Shown here one piece after another: positions 33,482-44,005 of a stretch of DNA of 64,000 nucleotides. This DNA comes from Fragilaria crotonensis (lineage: Eukaryota > Bacillariophyta > Fragilariophyceae > Fragilariales > Fragilariaceae). How positions within the stretch are numbered: position 1 is the first letter of the stretch; every line of letters starts with the position of its first letter. The stretch is from NCBI GenBank assembly GCA_022925895.1, contig JAKSYS010000301.1, positions 1-64,000 on the forward strand, given 5' to 3'. Under the pieces are notes generated by a model. The model saw only the letters and a program-made list of their open reading frames with translations, was not told the origin of the DNA and searched no databases. Position numbers and translations under genes: made by a program.

Positions 33482-34051
33482 CTTGCAATCTCAATGATCA
33501 ACCCGATTGGTGAGTGCTATTACGAGAAACACAATAGTACTCTCTACAGTAAAAGAACAACGGAGGAGAGGAAGTAAGAGGTAAACCTGATTTCTGATAT
33601 ATGTGTCAGTGTGTCGTAAGGATTTGTGGAAAATTGTTAGGGTACAGGTTAACTGGTCTGTTTGCGAATGTTGATTTAGTACGGTACAAGTAATACCGGT
33701 AGTACCGTAGGCAAAGACAGTGCGATCGCGCAGACGACGAGTAAAAACTTGCTGCAGTTACATAGTCATCATGTCATGATTGAACGGGGAAACTGAACAT
33801 ATTATTAAAGCGGGTTGTCCATAGTAGATTGTAGTAGTCTACCGGTAGGTCTATAAGGATTAGACGATTGGGAGCATGAACAAGCGAAAACCAATGTGCT
33901 CTGTGTTGGGAACGGAGATCGCCAACGACCGAAAGTGCTAATAAGGTTTTCGAGAGTTGCTCTTGAATCAATATCTGCTCTGCATACGAGTAGACTTGCT
34001 ACCTACTAGTACCGTAAAGCTACAATAGTGGTTTGAATGTTTGAATTGTCA
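33482..34051. other. Intergenic, no gene seen
   Basis: RPL13A promoter side up to the Harbinger element. A few GTAC-rich words near 33680-33720; nothing else recognised. Confidence 0.4.
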
Positions 34052-34078
34052 GAGCATGCCCACCGGTAACGCTATTTT
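34052..34078 (+). repeat. Left TIR of the Harbinger element
   Basis: Starts GAGCATGCCCACCGG and ends in the GCTATTTT core. Pairs with 37974-38000 on the other strand. Confidence 0.85.
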
Positions 34079-34171
34079 CTGATTTCGGTCAGATCTGACC
34101 GAAAAAATGTAAAATTATAACCACCGGTTGGGCCCGATACGCTACATTGTAACTTTTGCGACGCAATTTTC

Positions 34172-34225
34172 TGACCAAACGCTATTCCAACGTCCACATG
34201 TAGACGTTGGAATAGCGTTTGGTCA
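34172..34225. repeat. Perfect 23-bp hairpin with 8-base loop, containing the TIR core
   Basis: 34172-34194 and 34203-34225 are exact inverted copies separated by CACATGTA. Each arm carries AACGCTATT, the same core as the TIR (34068-34076). Lies between the TIR and the transposase start, so it may be a subterminal binding site for the transposase or its Myb partner. Confidence 0.75.
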
Positions 34226-34379
34226 CCAAATGTCAGATTGTAGCGTGTCGAAATATGTCCTATTCGATCAGTTCGATTGCAGGATCTTCTTCTATTTGAT
34301 CAGTTCGATTGACTTGCTTCCATCGATCGTGCACCATATCTTGGAAAGGATTCACAAACGAAAACCAACACCAATCAAC

Positions 34380-35750
34380 ATGGATGTTCTCTTCCTCTTG
34401 TTGGACGACAATGCCGACATCATCGATATTGCGACAACCCTCATTCTTGCTGACGACGAGGAATTCCAGGATGATGAAGTGGTTCACCAGCATGTGGTGG
34501 AAGAGGAACCACCACCTGCTGTGTGGGGTGGTTCTCGTCCTGGAAAGGCACCAAACCTTGAACGTCATCGTATCAGGTACTCACACTTGTTATACAATGA
34601 TTTTTGGGGCCCAACTCCGGTGTATGATGACTTGTACTTCAAGAAGTTTTTCAAGCTCCCAAAGGGCCTGTTTGACAACATTGTTGAGGAGCTCTCCAAT
34701 CGTGATCCCTATTTTCTACAGAAGCAAGATGCTGCCGGAAAACTTGGTCTTTCTACTCTACAGAAGGTTTGTTCTGCAGTCCGTCTTCTGACATCAGGCG
34801 TGTCGCCCATGGAACATGACGACAAGTATCGCATGGCAGCGTCGACAGGTATGCAATGCTTGAAACGTTTCTGTCATGCAATAATTGCCGTCTACGGTGA
34901 AGAAGCACTTCGTTACCCGACAATTGACGACCTCAACAGACTTCTTGACGAGGGTAAAGCAGCAGGATTCCCAGGGTGCATTGGGTCAATTGACTGCATG
35001 CACTGGGAGTGGAAGAATTGCCCTTCTTCTTGGAAGGGTATGTTTCAGGGTAAGAGTGGCGTGCCAACCGTCATTTTGGAGGCAATTGCTGACCAGAGTA
35101 CCAGGTTCTGGCATTTCAACTTCGGATCACCGGGAAGTCTGAATGACATCTGTGTTTTGGATCGGTCGCCTCTTTTTTTCAATGCCGTTCAGGGGGAAGC
35201 TCCAAGGGTTGATTTTACAGTGAATGGTAACGAACACTCGGTAGCATACTGGTTGGCGGATGGTATCTACCCAAACTATGCGTGTTTCGTGAAGACCATT
35301 CCGAATGCGACGACTGCAATGCAGAAATTTTTCGTGACGGCTCAAGAGGCCAAACGTAAGGACATTGAGCGTGCCTTTGGGATATTGCAGGCTCGCTTCC
35401 ACATATTGTCGTGTCCGTGTCGTTTGTGGAACCGTCGCGCAATGGACACTGTGATGCGGACGTGTGTTATTTTGCATAATTTAATTATCGACTACTCACG
35501 TGAGCACAACATCGACGGTGATTACCTCAATGATGACGCAAACTACGATCCAATGCATCACTTTGTTGTCGTACCTCGTGATCCGGGGCAAACAATTGAC
35601 CAGAGAGAAGAGTTGGTGACAAACATGCAAAGTGTTGCAAGTCACAATTTACTTCAACATGACTTGATGGTCGAGATGTGGGAGAACTGGAACGACGAGC
35701 ATGGCGGCGGCGAAGATACCGATGATGACAATATGGTGGACAACAATTAA
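34380..35750 (+). CDS. Harbinger-type DDE transposase
   Basis: 456 residues from ATG 34380 (MDVLFLLLDDN). The open frame extends upstream through the hairpin, so the first sensible Met was chosen. The DDE_Tnp_4-like catalytic core shows GCIGSIDCMHWEWKNCP (first Asp), LADGIYPNYACFVKT (second Asp) and IERAFGILQARFHIL (Glu). FGSPGSLNDICVLDRSPLF is typical of plant and protist Harbinger transposases. The C-terminus is acidic. Cuts and reinserts the element in the nucleus together with the Myb-like protein. Convergent with that gene, 145 bp apart. Looks functional. Confidence 0.9.
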   Translation: MDVLFLLLDDNADIIDIATTLILADDEEFQDDEVVHQHVVEEEPPPAVWGGSRPGKAPNLERHRIRYSHLLYNDFWGPTPVYDDLYFKKFFKLPKGLFDNIVEELSNRDPYFLQKQDAAGKLGLSTLQKVCSAVRLLTSGVSPMEHDDKYRMAASTGMQCLKRFCHAIIAVYGEEALRYPTIDDLNRLLDEGKAAGFPGCIGSIDCMHWEWKNCPSSWKGMFQGKSGVPTVILEAIADQSTRFWHFNFGSPGSLNDICVLDRSPLFFNAVQGEAPRVDFTVNGNEHSVAYWLADGIYPNYACFVKTIPNATTAMQKFFVTAQEAKRKDIERAFGILQARFHILSCPCRLWNRRAMDTVMRTCVILHNLIIDYSREHNIDGDYLNDDANYDPMHHFVVVPRDPGQTIDQREELVTNMQSVASHNLLQHDLMVEMWENWNDEHGGGEDTDDDNMVDNN

Positions 35751-35894
35751 ATGAATGTTCTTCTTTACTAGTTACTATTGACATAAAGTTAACTCCGAAT
35801 TAGTACGTCGCGACAAATACCTTGTTGTTCTTGTTGTTGTCGTTGTCGTCGTTGCCGTGGTACTTTCATAGTGTTGTCACGACGTCATGGCTAC

Positions 35895-37201
35895 CTACTC
35901 CAACATGGTCAACTGACTGTCAACCACATCCTGAACGTTCTCGTTTCTCTGCAGAGCAAGGACAAGGCGCTGAGTTGGAGGAAGCGACTCCTCCTGACTC
36001 AAATCGATCGGTGGTGCGCACCGGCCCATCCAATTGTCAAGGACTTTGTCCCTGACAAAACCTCCAGGGACATAAAGACCTTGAGCGTCGATATAACTGC
36101 TGCCGTCGTCGTCGTCATCGACATTGCTTTCGTCGTCAACATCGTCATTGGAAGCAGCAGGGGATTTGTCAGTAGTAGGGGACGAGTCATTGGAAGCAGG
36201 AGGAGTCGTCAGTACTAGTAGGGAGTCAGCTGGAACGACTTGACCCTCGTCTAAGACCGCAGCACCACCTGCCGTAGTACCAGTCGTAGTACCAGTGTAC
36301 TTTTCAAGGTACTTCTTCCTCATTTCAGCAAAAATGCATCAGCCTCAGCTGTGTGCGGAAACCTCTCGAAGAGCTTGTAAGCAAACTCTTGCTCGACAAG
36401 GTCGTTCTTCTTCTTTGCGGTCTCTGCAAGAACAGCAATGGAATTGTTTCGGTGAGTAGTAGCAGCATCAAGAACCGCATTATTCTTCGACACTTCTGCG
36501 TCCGATTTCTGCTTCTTGCTGGTGATGTTCTTATTGCCGTACGCGACAGCCTTCGTCTTCTTTTTCCCCATTGTGGGGCGTGGTGTACACATACCTACAC
36601 CAGCAGGAATAAATCGTTGCACAGGCGCTGCAGAAACAGCCGTAGCACGTCTACCAGCTTCTTCACTCTTGTCAGTTCCAGCACAAGCACCAGCATTGTC
36701 GTCGTTGTTGTCGTCATCGCAAAAGAACAAGGCTCGCTGAACCCTAGAATCCATGACATCGGAGGGAATCTGGAACTTTACAAGATTCTCCTTGAGGACG
36801 GTCCAAACGTCTTCAAACTTAAAAGGCTTGAGGTACTTGCAAACATACCTCCTCTTCGCATCGTTGTAGTAATCCTGAAGGGACCATCCGCTATGATACT
36901 CCCGAAAGGTACTAGTCAACATACCAATGTACTTGTTGACGTCCGTTTGGAGGTATCGGTTGAATCTGTTCTGAAGGGAGACAGCAGTGCGTCCAGCACT
37001 CCCACCTTTCTCGATATATCCATCCCTGATCTTCCCCCAAAAGGTAGCTCCATTCTGATCAGTACCCACAGCGGCATCGACAGTCACTGCGGCATACGCC
37101 TCAGCAAGCCACAAATCTTCTTCGGCCCTGAAGTTCGGCATGCATTTTGCACGCAAACCAGGTAGCCCATCGTCTTCTCCTGCTCCTGTAGTGGTACTCA
37201 T
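35895..37201 (-). CDS. Harbinger Myb/SANT-like partner protein, one probable frameshift
   Basis: Starts at ATG 37201. The first 120 residues resemble the trihelix/NAM-like DNA-binding domain, with NFRAEEDLWLAEAYAAV, FWGKIRDGYIEKG, RTAVSLQNRFNRYLQTDVNKY and FKFEDVWTVLKENLVKF. A Lys-rich linker and AETAKKKNDLVEQEFAYKLFER follow. The frame stops at 36320, but a frame starting MRKKYLEKY overlaps the stop by four bases inside a T-run. Adding one base would join them, extending the protein to 35895 with an acidic low-complexity tail. In Harbinger elements this partner binds the transposase and the TIRs and aids nuclear import. Two separate proteins remain possible. Confidence 0.75.
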
Positions 37202-37390
37202 GATAACAAGTGCGAGACAGGATATGACAAGAGAGGACAGTGCCGAGACAGTTCCGACAAAGATCGGAGTGAAGTATGGATCATACGAATCATACGTCGT
37301 AATACAAGGCGCGGATCCGATCTTTGTAATTTTGGGCGCGGGTCCGCGCCAGTTTTTGAATCTGACGAAAAAATAGCGTTACGGGTGTGG

Positions 37391-37906
37391 GATACGACCC
37401 AGGGATTGGAAGTAAATAACCACCGGTACCGGTAACCAAATACCGATGGTATTATACTGTACCACTACTGTGATTTTTAAAATGCCCAATAACTGGTTAC
37501 CTGCGAGTTGCAATATACCAACCAGTAACCAAGACCCTTGGTTATTTTCTACTGAGTTTAGTCGGTAGTATTTTGAATTCCGGTGTTCGGGAATACCAGT
37601 CGGAATTTCCATAAATGTTCTGTCCTGCATCAGTGTGTTTACGGTTCATTTCTGTACTGTAGTACTGAAGTTTACTGTTACTGTAGTGTTTTTACTACCA
37701 TTATACCTACCGGACGAAACCAATGGAACCGAGTAAGTACTGCGATTCGAAAAATGAAGAGAAGTTATATTCATACCGGACTGAAGGATTTTTCAATACC
37801 AAAATACCTCCCAGTGCAACAGCGCAATACCATTCTACCTACTGGAGGACTGTAATACCAGATTCAACGTGTGACAGTATTATTTTTCCAATCCCTGATA
37901 CGACCC
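37391..37906. mobile_element. MITE with 10-bp target duplication (Mutator-like size), nested in Harbinger
   Basis: A 496-bp element (37401-37896) begins AGGGATTGG and ends CCAATCCCT. It is flanked on both sides by the identical 10-mer GATACGACCC (37391-37400 and 37897-37906). It encodes no protein. Target duplications of 9-11 bp are characteristic of Mutator-like elements, so it is probably a non-autonomous MULE derivative. Internal sequence is AT-rich with CACCGGTACCGGTAACC-like words. Confidence 0.85.
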
Positions 37907-37973
37907 ACACAGGACATTTCCGAAATGTCCAAAATAGGTTTCTAAAGACACCTTAAGTTTCTAAAGACGCTAC

Positions 37974-38000
37974 AAAATAGCGCTACCGGTGCGCATGCTC
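37974..38000 (-). repeat. Right TIR of the Harbinger element
   Basis: Inverted counterpart of 34052-34078 with two mismatches, followed by TCA. A second inverted copy of the core (AATAGCGTT) is at 37372-37380, just inside the MITE insertion. Confidence 0.85.
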
Positions 38001-38003
38001 TCA

Positions 38004-38676
38004 GACTGTTGTACAAATATACTTTCCGAGCGCTCCAAGTACCGTTATCCTCAAGTTCAACTAGTATTAGCAGTGGGTTCTGGAACTTTAATTCAATTTC
38101 TCCGTACTGTACAAACTAAATGATGATGTTAACCTGGTGAGAAAGAATTCCGGAACCTTCAGTACCAGGTACCACATTAATCGAAAATCTGCGTGAGATA
38201 ACACTCGACAAAACAGGACGAAAATGTCCATAAGCGCCATATCTGTATTACAAAGCATATCGCACATATTGTGATGTCCTTATAATCTTTTCGAACTTAA
38301 GCTATGTCGTAAACCGTTGGAATAGTCCCAGCGACGGTTCTCAGCATCAGACATGCAATGATCGTATGTCGACATGCTTAATAGTCCGCTCAACATATTC
38401 ATGTGGTTTGAAGTACACTGAAAGACTGAAAGTGATCAATTCGCGATGTAGGCAACATGTCATTAAACATTGGTCGGTGCGTAAGCAAACTACTGGAGTA
38501 TCGTTGATCCATGAGGCGATTGGGGACTGTAGACAATAACCAAGATTATTTATTATGTTAGACCTCTACCATCAAACTTGTCCAGATGAAGTACGGGAAA
38601 GGAAGGGATCCCGGATGACAGGCACTTCCCACCTCCAGCCGCCAGCCAACAGTAGCCCAGGAAAGGGATGTGCAAT
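38004..38676. other. Intergenic, no gene seen
   Basis: AT-rich, only short open frames with no recognised protein; the right end is the 3' flank of the small secreted protein gene. Confidence 0.4.
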
Positions 38677-38940
38677 TCAAACACGTCCTGGTGGTGGTGG
38701 TGGCGGGCAGGTGTTGGGGCATCCATTCCCAACCAAGCAGTCACAATCATCTTGATTACAAGTGGTGCAATCAAAGACCTTCTGCTTCTTCTTCTTGAGG
38801 GCGCGCTTGCGTTCCATGACATTGGATACGTCCTTCGGACCTTCTTTCCTGAGCAAGTTATGCTCGGAGGCGTTCGCAAAGACACCGTTGAGAGAAATGA
38901 CAAGGAGGGCGAAGAAGAGGATGAAGCTAGTGCTGTTCAT
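38677..38940 (-). CDS. Small secreted Cys-rich protein
   Basis: 87 residues from ATG 38940. A convincing signal peptide (NSTSFILFFALLVISLNGVFA) ends around residue 22, followed by a basic segment (ERKRALKKKKQKVFD) and a Cys cluster CTTCNQDDCDCLVGNGCPNTC. A Pro run and stop close the protein. The KK-rich segment could be a processing site. No homology recognised. A frame change in the proline stretch could extend it. It may be an extracellular or wall-associated peptide. Confidence 0.55.
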   Translation of the reverse strand: MNSTSFILFFALLVISLNGVFANASEHNLLRKEGPKDVSNVMERKRALKKKKQKVFDCTTCNQDDCDCLVGNGCPNTCPPPPPPGRV

Positions 38941-39225
38941 GGTGCTCAACTAAAGTTCAGAACTCAAATGAGGACAAAAATGCGATTATTTGTGAGATCT
39001 TGATGAAACCGAAATATGGTCTCCCGAAGGTAGAAGGCGGGCGTCAGGTCGGCAAGATACAACCGCCCCATTTGGCGAATCCAGTATTTCGATCTTAGGT
39101 ACCAGGTAGGTTGAATTGTACCTCCGGTGATACTCCAAGTAGGAGTAAATGTTTCGGAATGGAAGGGTGTCAAGTAGATGTCTGGAATTCGTGACACTTG
39201 TGTTAGCAAACGTTGTGCTCTTTGC

Positions 39226-39260
39226 AGTTGACAGTTGACAGTTGACAGTTGACACTTGAC
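39226..39260 (+). repeat. Heptamer tandem repeat (AGTTGAC, five units)
   Basis: Four exact AGTTGAC units and one ACTTGAC unit in a row. The surrounding 38941-39603 has no gene, but contains a dense run of GTAC words at 39310-39420. Confidence 0.8.
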
Positions 39261-39603
39261 ACCCCTTGTCAAATCTTTGGCGAGCGTTCAGGGAAGAACC
39301 GCTCCTGAAGGTCAGAAGTACTCCGAGTACAACCACTACACTACTACATGGTACTGCTAGAGTATAGACTCGGAGCTCGGAGTACTTGTACAAGTACTCC
39401 AGTACTCTGCATTCAACCTCCTCGTCTGTCCATAACTCCGAGAACATTAATCTAAGAATATTCAACGATGCATAGTACACGTACTTCGGAGTACTTGTAG
39501 GACAAATCAGATTTGAAACCTACGATGATACTTCCAATGGGTGGCAACATTGCCGCTCACATACGATGCTACAGAATGAATCAACGTTTCATAAAAGGGT
39601 CGT

Positions 39604-41679
39604 TTATACATCTCTAGTCCGCAAAGCATTGAACGAGTTCTCGACTGCCATCATCCCAACCCTGTGCGTCAGGAAACGAGGCACAAAGGAAGAATTGACT
39701 TGACTCATGTTGACAAGGTCCGTGACTTTGGGGTTTTGGGGCACGGATCGCATCAAGTTGACGCCCCATGTGATTTCATTCTTCACGTCCCGTTCCACAC
39801 GATTACAGTCACAATGATATCCAGCGACGCCACTTGTTAGAGACCGACTTACAATGATGAAGCTTTCCCTTTCCACATCGCCATTGGCATCTTCTTCGTC
39901 ATCGAGCTGCAACCCATACATGAGGGTTGACATGGTGACACTAAGGGAAGTGAAGGGCACTCTTGTCTCACTTTTGACAACTTTGATGACTTTGACCCTT
40001 TCCTCCGGATTCGATGTATTGTCATCCTGAATAACCAAAAGGTCGCTCCGGCCAAGGCAGAATCGGTTGTATTCAGTCGTTCGGCTACTGTCACAGAGCA
40101 ACTCGAATATTTCCCGAGGGCTACCAGGTACGACACCCCTTGACAAAAATAGTGGTGCATCGAGGTCGCGGTATCTCCCCGACTTGAATGTTCCAGACCA
40201 AACCAAGGCATGCTGCTCCAAAAGCAAGTACGCGGCGGCGTCTGTCATTGTTTCTTTAATCTTGAGGAGCTTGCGGGTCTCTCCTTCCGGTTTCCATTTA
40301 GTCATGTCTATGCCATGTGATTGGGCGTAGTCAGTCCCCATCGATGCCAATGCTAATCCCTCATTTAAAAGTGCCTCTAACGCTTTTGAAGAGAGTTGCT
40401 CGTTTGCAAAATCCGGACTCAGGTCAATATAGAAGAGCTTGTCACCGCTATCTGTGTGGATGTTTAGGTCGCTCACTCTCAAGAGCGACTTGCTGACATC
40501 TGACGATGACGCTTTTCGAACGCGTTGTTGCACGTCACCGGTGGCGGGGTCAATGCGAAGCCTGTCGAGAAAGGCTTCTTTCTCGGATGAGCTTTCACCT
40601 GCAGAGCTGGAATCAAGATGAAGGTACTGTTCCTGCCGGTGGGTATGGTTATTTGACGGTGGGGGTTCGCCGAGAAGTGGGGAGAACAAGCCCAGAAGTA
40701 TTCCGCCAATGTTATTCTTAATGCCATCAGCGGCATGCAGCACAGCGGGAACTGCATTGGACACGTGGTGCACGAGTGAGTCAATGGGTGAAGACTGGCT
40801 CGATGTATCCGTGTCGTGAGGCTGAGCCTCTGCAGGCAGTAATCGGTGTTGATTGTTTTGCATTGCAACAACTGAAACCACTTGCGTGCATGTGAGGAGC
40901 AATGTCTCGGTGGCCGAAGTGATGAGATGAATGGGAAGAGTTACTGGAAGACACGCGACATGGACCGCAACTCCAGCTCCGTGCACTACGATTCCAGTAA
41001 GCCCGAGCGCCACATCCTTGGTGGATGAAAGGAAGATCCTCATTTCATGTGAATGCATCAAGGCATTGGCATTGTCGACTGCGCAGTACATGTAATCAGT
41101 GGAAAGGATGGAGTAGGAGAGAAGAATGAGCACATTATTGCACAGGTCGCACATTAGCAGTGGTAGGTGGCATAGAGTCTTAGCGAGGAAGGCACCTCAG
41201 GAGCGTGGCACGAATGGCAGTGGAACGTGATGAGCATGCAAACTCAATCACCGAATAAGCCAAAGAAAAACTAACAACTAGGCATCAATCACTGGGAACT
41301 CACCCCAGGCTTGACACAATTGTGGAACATCAATGCTTCGTTGTTCCTCGATTACGTGCAAACAAAGACTCTGGGATGCTTGTGGTAGTGGCGACGATCC
41401 ACGTCCTTTCTGTCGTTGCTGTAATACTTGTTCTTCTTCTCCATCCTGAGGCGCATCAGCATCATTTCCAATACCATCAAAATCTGACACATCCGTATTA
41501 CACGAACTATTCATGCTGATGCTTGCAGCAGAAGCGACGGATGCGTCTTCCGGCACGGGTACTTGTACGCCTGAACGCCAGTTTGACGCACCGGCTGATC
41601 CCGACGAAAGCCTTCGTATATGACGTGACACTGTTGCGGCATAGGCATTCGGCTTGGCAAGTTTTCGTATCCTTTTCAT
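39604..41679 (-). CDS. START/SRPBCC-like lipid-binding protein, two exons
   Basis: Exon 1 41679-41304 ends at GTGAGT; intron 41303-41196 (108 bp); exon 2 41195-39604. The join keeps the frame (phase 1) and gives about 656 residues. N-terminus is basic (MKRIRKLAKPNAYAATVSRHIRRLSS), then a Ser-rich part and hydrophobic stretches (DVALGLTGIVVHGAGVAVHVACLPVT). The C-terminal 230 residues resemble the START fold: WSGTFKSGRYRDLDAPLFLSRG, PREIFELLCDSSRTTEYNRF, FIIVSRSLTSGV and FLTHRVGMMAVENSFNALR. Such domains bind lipids. Many diatom genomes carry related proteins without assigned roles. The START call rests on motif pattern only. Confidence 0.65.
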
Positions 41680-42628
41680 GGTCAAATCAAGTGAACTCCA
41701 ATGATCCGTTGAGACAAGTGAGTCCTGTTACTTCAGCAAGGACCTACTGTGAGCCTTTAGGTGAATTAACTTGAGTTGCCTTGTGACTCGTGCTTTGTAT
41801 GCCAAAACAACCGACAACTCTGATATTTTGAACCAAGAAATAACAATCGTTCAATTCTTCTCTTCCATTCATGCACCACAATCGTCCCTTGTCATCGTTG
41901 GTTGTAAGTTCAATGTGGTTCGAGTGTTCTACATGTATCGTATGCACGAAACGTTGAACAAACACATGCCCCCGGAATGCTCGTCACTCGTCACCCACTC
42001 ACCACGTTAGAAGCTTCGTCTTCCGGACAAGGCCACCGTATCCGGTAGTACATTACTTGTAGAAACCCTTGTGCCAGTGCTATTCTAGAAACCCAGATGA
42101 TGTCGTCAATTGTTTTTTGGCCAGTTTGAAATTGACAAGAACGATCATTTCGATATATCCATTCTTTGATACATGTGAATATAGAGGCTGTATTGAAAAA
42201 ATTAGCCTGAACGCCAGTATTGTGTTCATACCGAGTACCAGTACTGTACTACTATTACGATCTGGCCCTACTGTACATGGAAAAGCGCGAACGACGGTAC
42301 TCCCGTCCAGTAGCAATCGACAACCTGTTTGCCTATTCCATTCTCAGTGCCAAGCGTCCACATGGCATATGCACAATAAGCAATAAGCTTCGCTCATGAA
42401 CAAGTTCCAAGACTGTAGTCTTTAACCAATGGAGTATTCCGAGAACAGAGATGCATAGTTCATCTGTGAAAAACATTTACTACTATAGTATATCGAGAAT
42501 GATACTACAGACTGTGTCTAGCTTTGATGGCCTGGTGTTATACCACCCCCGCAGCGAATAGGGTACATTATTCACCTATCGAGAACAGAGTAGTTACGCG
42601 TAGTATGCAATGATAAAGACTTGCAACT
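41680..42628. other. Intergenic, no gene seen
   Basis: About 950 bp between the START-like gene (5' side) and the 3' end of the metacaspase. Contains a GTAC cluster near 42220-42260. Open frames are short and unrecognised. Confidence 0.4.
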
Positions 42629-43752
42629 CTATCGGCATACCAAGCTGAAAAGGCTGTTGAGAAAGCCAAGAGACATGTTGGCTCCGCCGCCACCGCCGCC
42701 GCTTCCACCTCCAGTTGAGACACTGGTCACGATTGTCAAGACAATCTGAGCGACAGCTCCAGTTCCAAACACTTTTTTGATCAAATACTTGATCGCCATG
42801 GTCTTGAGTTGGTTGAGATTCGCGTTTGGATTTTGTCCCATTTCTTGCTGCTGTCCATCTGCCTTGAACGTATAAGGAAGGTCCAACACGGAACCCGAAT
42901 GGCAACAGTCCATGAGACACGTCAACGTCGATCCTTGCGGCATGCGTCCCACCAATTCGGAAAAGATAGTATCATCTCGCATCTGACCTGCCGATTGATA
43001 GTCGACAGGGATCAAGGTTTCATCGTATCCATCGTTCTCGTCATTGTTCTCATCAGCAATTCGACCACCATGGCCGGAATAATGAAAAAAGGCACAGTCC
43101 CCACTTTCTGTGGACGACACCAGATTCCGAAAAGCGGCAATCATATTGGCGTACGTTGGTGATTGATGTTGACCATCGTCCTGCGTTGTAGAAAGCAGAA
43201 CTACGTGTGAGGTGATGATGCTGATGGTTACTGCAGTACAATGACACATTGTGCGTTCACACTTACCATCAAGACAATGACGTTGGACTCGGAAAATCCC
43301 TGAGCGTTGACGAGATAGTCTTTGATATTTCCAACGTCATTGTGACATCCCGACAATTGACCTTGCTGTCCAACGTAGTTGATTCCAATCAAGAGAGCTC
43401 GCTTGGTTCCAGTGCAACCCTTGGGAACAATCTGAAAACTTTCGTTCACATCCATTTTCCTCGACGCACTGAGCTGAGGAATCTGGGTGTAACTGCCTTG
43501 ACCCAGAATTTGCCGCATTCTCGTCAAAACTTGAACGAACGACAAGTTTTCATCATTCTTGTGGTGTTCGTTGTAGAGGACCTTGAGCAGTGCCGATGTA
43601 CATGCGCCACCAGATCGACCTGCAGGATCGGGAAGCTGAAACTCTGAAGCGTTGGAAACATCTGCGGATGTCTGTGCATCCTGACACCCAGAAATCATGC
43701 GCACATCGGCGGGGATCAATTCAGCCGCGTCACCTTCAAAATCTCCCGACAT
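42629..43752 (-). CDS. Type III metacaspase (p10 before p20), two exons
   Basis: Exon 1 43752-43267 (162 codons) ends at GTAAGT; intron 43266-43181 (86 bp) ends ACGCAG; exon 2 43180-42629; 345 residues. The p10-like block comes first: DVRMISGCQDAQTSADVS and GGACTSALLKVLYN. The p20 block then starts KRALLIGINYVGQQGQLSGC and NDVGNIKDYL. The catalytic His is in FFHYSGHGGRI and the catalytic Cys in LTCLMDCCHSGSVLDLPY. A glycine tract precedes the end. The p10-before-p20 order defines type III, described from algae with secondary plastids. Metacaspases are Ca-dependent Arg/Lys-specific proteases involved in stress and cell death. Both dyad residues are intact, so it is probably active. Confidence 0.88.
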
Positions 43753-44005
43753 CGTAATTGCAATCAGAAAAAAAGTGAGACTGTGATTGTCTGGAAAAGT
43801 GACACTTTTCAGCGATGAACTATACAACTATACAGTGTGTATCAGAATGGAGATATACTGCGTCTACAGGAAGGTCCGGCCAATGCACGTTCCAGCCGTA
43901 CCGTTAGGGGCAGTTGAGTTTGCGCGCCAGCCTTGCTCCGATTTGCATGATGCGAGAATTTTAGCAATGGTAATGATCCATCCGAGCCGGCAAGGTTGCT
44001 GCATC

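Larger units (their letters stand above)
34052..38000. mobile_element. PIF/Harbinger DNA transposon with TIRs and TCA target duplication
   Basis: Terminal inverted repeats begin GAGCATGC at 34052 and end GCATGCTC at 38000. They match over about 27 bases (core CACCGGTAACGCTATTTT on the left, with two mismatches on the right). The 3-bp duplication TCA flanks both ends (34049-34051 and 38001-38003), as expected for PIF/Harbinger. Inside are a DDE transposase (rightward) and a Myb/SANT-like protein (leftward), the usual two-gene set. A 496-bp MITE sits near the right end, so the original element was about 3.44 kb. Apart from one probable indel in the Myb gene, both genes are open. Confidence 0.9.

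Noticed and set aside
36353-37165. Plus-strand 270-residue frame opposite the Myb-like gene
   Set aside because: Antisense shadow; the minus frame has the DNA-binding motifs and the usual Harbinger context.
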